Assembly (NCBI RefSeq): GCF_949628265.1
Contig: NC_088788.1
Span: 31,978,335 to 32,042,334 of the forward strand
DNA length: 64,000 nucleotides
Source: Cloeon dipterum
Lineage: Eukaryota; Arthropoda; Insecta; Ephemeroptera; Baetidae
Reading direction: 5' to 3'
The position numbers and the translations under genes were made by a program. Of the stretch, positions 60,632-64,000 are shown piece by piece (within the stretch, counting starts at the first letter, position 1; each line of letters starts with the position of its first letter). The notes under the pieces are model-generated. The model did no database searches and was not told the DNA's origin. It saw only the letters and a program-made list of their open reading frames with translations.

Positions 60632-63600
60632 TCACAGTTCAGTGGTGGTCTCCGCCAGGTGGCGCGAGAACGAACTCTGGTAGTTTTTGTTGTCGCGAAA
60701 CGTGACGTTATCGTTGTTGGTTGCGTACACCATATTGGCACCAAGCTCGGACGCCCTGGCCGTGGTTGCCGCCTCCGAGCTGGTTGGGCTGTGCTGTCCC
60801 GTGCTCTTGGTTATGTAGCTCACGTTGTCCAGCGAAAACGCGTGGTTCTTTTGAGCGTCAAAGTCCAACTGCAGGTCGTTAAAGCTGTCAGAGTCGTCGA
60901 TTGGCACGCTCATTTGTAAAACCTGTGAAAAAAAATCAGTTCATTTAGAGGAATTAAATTTTAAACTAAAAAATATTCCCATGATGGTAGATGTTATTGT
61001 AATTGAATAGGAGCCAAATATTTAAATTACTAGATCTAGACTCTTTTTCTCAACTTGGATAATTGCAAGATGTGACTAGACCTAAATAAATACATCATGA
61101 ATTAAATGATGACATCTAATAAAAATAGAATAATTAAGATGTCCTCGACTACTTAAAGAAGAAGGAGAAGGCCATTGGTGCGTTATAGGGTGAAAACTAC
61201 CCCTGTAAACTTGATATTTTTCACAACATATAAAATCCTTGAGAACTCTTACCTGAGTTTCGTACTCTTTTAGACTTGGCTCGACATAGACTGGATCAAA
61301 TCTGGGAACAACGTACATACGCTGCATCCTTTCTTTGTACGTTTTATACCTGCAATCAGGAACGATCGTCGTAAATATCAAGTGTGTCTCCTTACTAAAT
61401 TTGATGACACTATCTGATCAACTTGGCGAGTTTCGTTTAAGACTTTCAAAAAGTAACAAAACGTTAGAAAAGCACTGATAAAACACAGTTGAGTTTTTTT
61501 TGTGGGATAGAAAGGTAAATTTAAGAAAAAAGAAAGTGGTGAACTTTCTTTTTTTCTAAAAAGCATATTTAGAACATTTATTAACAAATTTCAATGTTTG
61601 CTAAAATGTTTACACTATATTTTTTGTTTTCCATATTTAAATTTTGTTTAACTTTAATATTAGGGGGAACTTTGCTTGATAAATTAATTTTTGAATGAAA
61701 TCAGACATTTTTAATTATAAAAGTTACATAACTTTTTAAAACTGCCATTTTTAATCCCAACCAAAAAATCAAAACTGGCAAAAAATTCTCACCTGTGCCA
61801 GGAGACGCACAAGTAGGCGATGCCGACCACGCTGAGCACGAGGACGATGCACGCGATGGCAACCATGGCGTAGGGGAAGATGTCCCAGGAGGCCGGTGCA
61901 ACAGCGGCCACCACCTTGGGCCTGGGCTGCTCGAGCGGCTCGCGCACCTCGGAGGCCGTGGCCTGCAAGGCGGACGAGACGGCCAGCTTGAGCGACGCGG
62001 TGGCGTTGCGTCCAAGCACGTGGCGCTGCACGCGCGACGAGTTGCGCGGCAGCAGGGCTCCGGTTTCAGGGTCCTGCACGTAGAACCACACGTCTGTAGC
62101 CGCGTCGTCGACGCTCAGGCTGCCGTTGGCCTGCAGGTACGAGTGTGCCGTGACGCGTTCGACGCCCACGGCCAGCCCGGTGTGCGTCTCGATGGCGTTC
62201 ACGAGGCTCGACTCGGCCGTCTTGACGCGTTCGGGCCGCGCGTCGGCCAGCACCAGCACCATGCGGTGCGGCGGCTCCAGGATGTCCACGACCACGGTGG
62301 CCCTGGCCGTGTTGGACTCGTTCTTGGACTCAGGGTTGTCGCGGACCTCCACATCGAACCTGAGCGGCCCCCGCAGGTTGGCCATGGAACCGTTGGTGCG
62401 CAACAGGCCCGAGCTGGGGTCGAGGAAGAACGAGGCGCCGGCTGACTGACCTTTAGGGATGCTGTAGCGCAGCTCCCCGAATGGGCCACTGTCCTTGTCT
62501 TTGGCCGACACCTGCAGGATCGGCGTGAAGACCTCGGCCTCGCGGGACACAGCTCCCATGTAGAGGGAGCGCGGCGCTGGCTGAGTTGGGTAGATGAAGG
62601 TCGGCACGTTGTCGTTCACATCCTGGACCTTGACTTTGATCTGCGAAAGAAGGCATCACGATCTGATCATGGGGGACTAATTAAATATATTACGGTGGTC
62701 GATGACTTCTGAGGATTGAGCAGTCCGCTAGCTGTCTCCAGGACAACTTTGAACTTTAACTCTTTACTCTCCTCGTAGTCCAGGCTTGAGTTCAGTGTGA
62801 CCAAGCACGTTTTATTAGGCGTGATTTGGGCAACGAACATATCTGCAAAGTTAATAAATAAAAAATTAAAATTTGGACAAACATTTTCTTCATTAATAAT
62901 CACTTGGTAATTGTGTCGTTTCCACTCGGCACCGCAATGGTGCATTAGGATGCGTCATGGAGTTGATGATTGTTAGCTCCTTGATCATATCTCCCAGCGG
63001 AGCATTTTCCGCAACCTCCACCGTGTAGGTGTCGTCAGGAAAGCCAAGGCTGCCATCAGCTGTGGCTGATTTTTCGTGATGGACACGGACAAACAGGGCG
63101 ATACTCGAGGACAACGAAGGCTGTCCACCATCTCTGGCCTCTAAATCTAGCTCGTATTCTGTGTCAGTCTCCTGAAAATTAAATCGATAATTAGTTTTAA
63201 AATGCGCCTATGATATTTATAGTGTTTATATTTTCTTACTTTTGTCAGGTCATCCCTGACGGTAATCTGTCCGCTGGTTGCGTCCACGGAGAAGTATTTG
63301 GTAGCCTTGCCGCGTCCGATCAAGGTGTATCGCACTTCGTTATTGGGCGCTGTTCCGTCGCTGTCGATGGCCGTCACTTTGGCGACCGAATAACCGATCG
63401 ACACCTCAGCTTCGACGGACACAGGGCTGGGAGGCAGCACCGTGAAGACTGGAGCGTTGTCGTTTCGGTCTTCCACTTTGATGTTGACTCTGGTTTCAGC
63501 TCCTGGCCCGGTGTTGGGGTTCTCCAAAGTGCCGACCACGAGCTGGTGCTCGGCTGCAGACTCGTAGTCGAGGCCTCGCGTCGTCCTGATGACTCCGGTC

Positions 63601-64000
63601 TGTGGGTCGATCATGAACAGGTCGCTTGGTCCCTGGCGGATGGTGTAAGTTATCTGCTGATTAGAATCCAAGTCCTCGGCCTACAAAAAAGAGATATAAA
63701 GTTGGTGCTCAAAATAGGCGCCGATCACGAGTATTTTTACCTTTACTTGGATGACCATGAACTCAGGCATATTTTCTGGGACGATGGCTTCGTACATGGT
63801 CTGCTCAAAAATGGGCAGTTCGTCATTCGTGTCCTCAACTTGCACGGTTACAGATGCTGTAGCCAGCCTTGGCTCTTGGCCACCATCTGTCGCAGTGACT
63901 ACAAAAATGTGCGTGCGTTGTTTCTCGTAGTCCAGAGAGGTTTTGGTTCGGATTTCGCCGCTCATTGCGTCAATGCTGAAGGATACGTCTGGTGGCACCG
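60632..64000 (-). CDS. Large single-pass cadherin, C-terminal part (truncated by the window)
   Basis: Calcium-dependent adhesion protein of the non-classical type; only the 3' part is in the window. Exons, 5' to 3': 63741 to beyond 64000, 63240-63680, 62904-63171, 62694-62842, 61793-62640, 61253-61349 and 60632-60922, about 783 visible residues. Extracellular cadherin repeats are shown by LDYE motifs and linkers VEDTNDELPIF, VEDRNDNAPVF and VQDVNDNVPTF, with calcium-binding AIDSDG. After the last repeat comes a membrane-adjacent domain (from about EPPHRMVLVLADARPERVK) and one helix (YAMVAIACIVLVLSVVGIAY). The tail has MYVVPRFDPVYVEP, YETQVLQMSVPIDD, AFSLDNVSYITK and ends T-T-E-L, a class I PDZ ligand. 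This layout resembles CDH23/PCDH15-type cadherins and arthropod relatives (Cad87A, Cad74A, Cad99C); I cannot say which ortholog it is. There is no catenin-binding domain. All introns seen are GT-AG. Confidence 0.9.
60923..61252 (-). other. Intron before the last cadherin exon
   Basis: AT-rich, 330 bp, nothing recognised. Phase 0, joining YETQ to VLQMSVP. Confidence 0.65.
61350..61792 (-). other. Cadherin intron after the membrane helix
   Basis: AT-rich, 443 bp, splitting the arginine codon right after the transmembrane exon. Nothing else recognised. Confidence 0.65.

Noticed and set aside
61795..62445. 216-codon plus-strand open frame
   Set aside because: Antisense shadow of the large cadherin exon.

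Overview
The window is nuclear DNA of an animal, most likely an arthropod and probably an insect. All genes are split by spliceosomal introns of 53 bp to 13 kb, and the coding complement is metazoan: RpS4, a Tamalin/CYTIP-type PDZ scaffold, an IQ-motif axonemal protein, the splicing helicase DDX46/Prp5, the junction protein Canoe/Afadin and a large cadherin. Canoe and the cadherin tail look arthropod-like. I cannot assign a species. Background DNA is AT-rich, with many short GC-rich, CpG-containing patches inside the large introns. I see no bacterial, viral or CRISPR features and no intact transposon.

Layout. 1-2.1 kb: AT-rich, no gene. 2.19-4.59 kb (-): complete RpS4 in six coding exons, the first being only the ATG. 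Its introns hold three H/ACA-type snoRNA candidates, two of them identical copies in different introns. 6.47-40.4 kb (-): nine-exon gene for a 734-residue PDZ/coiled-coil scaffold of the Tamalin (GRASP)/CYTIP family, with two introns of over 12 kb. 41.5-42.9 kb (+): six-exon coiled-coil protein with one C-terminal IQ motif, DRC9/IQCG-like. 43.0-47.4 kb (-): complete 15-exon DDX46/Prp5, 1030 residues. 48.7-59.9 kb (+): complete 14-exon Canoe/Afadin, 1548 residues, with an unusual tandem-repeat linker. 60.6-64.0 kb (-): the 3' end of a classical-repeat cadherin, membrane-adjacent domain, one membrane helix and a tail ending in a PDZ ligand; the gene continues past the window edge.

Relations. 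RpS4 (ribosome plus guide RNAs) and DDX46 (U2 snRNP remodelling) are housekeeping genes. Canoe, the cadherin and the Tamalin-like scaffold are all PDZ-network or junction/trafficking proteins, but nothing in the sequence shows that they work together. The IQ gene and DDX46 converge with 133 bp between stops. Canoe and the cadherin converge with their poly(A) signals about 50 bp apart. DDX46 and canoe diverge from a 1.3-kb shared 5' region. Three introns, in two adjacent genes, need GC-AG splicing to keep frame. Every exon boundary was placed by eye from splice consensus, reading-frame continuity and remembered family sequence, without transcript data.
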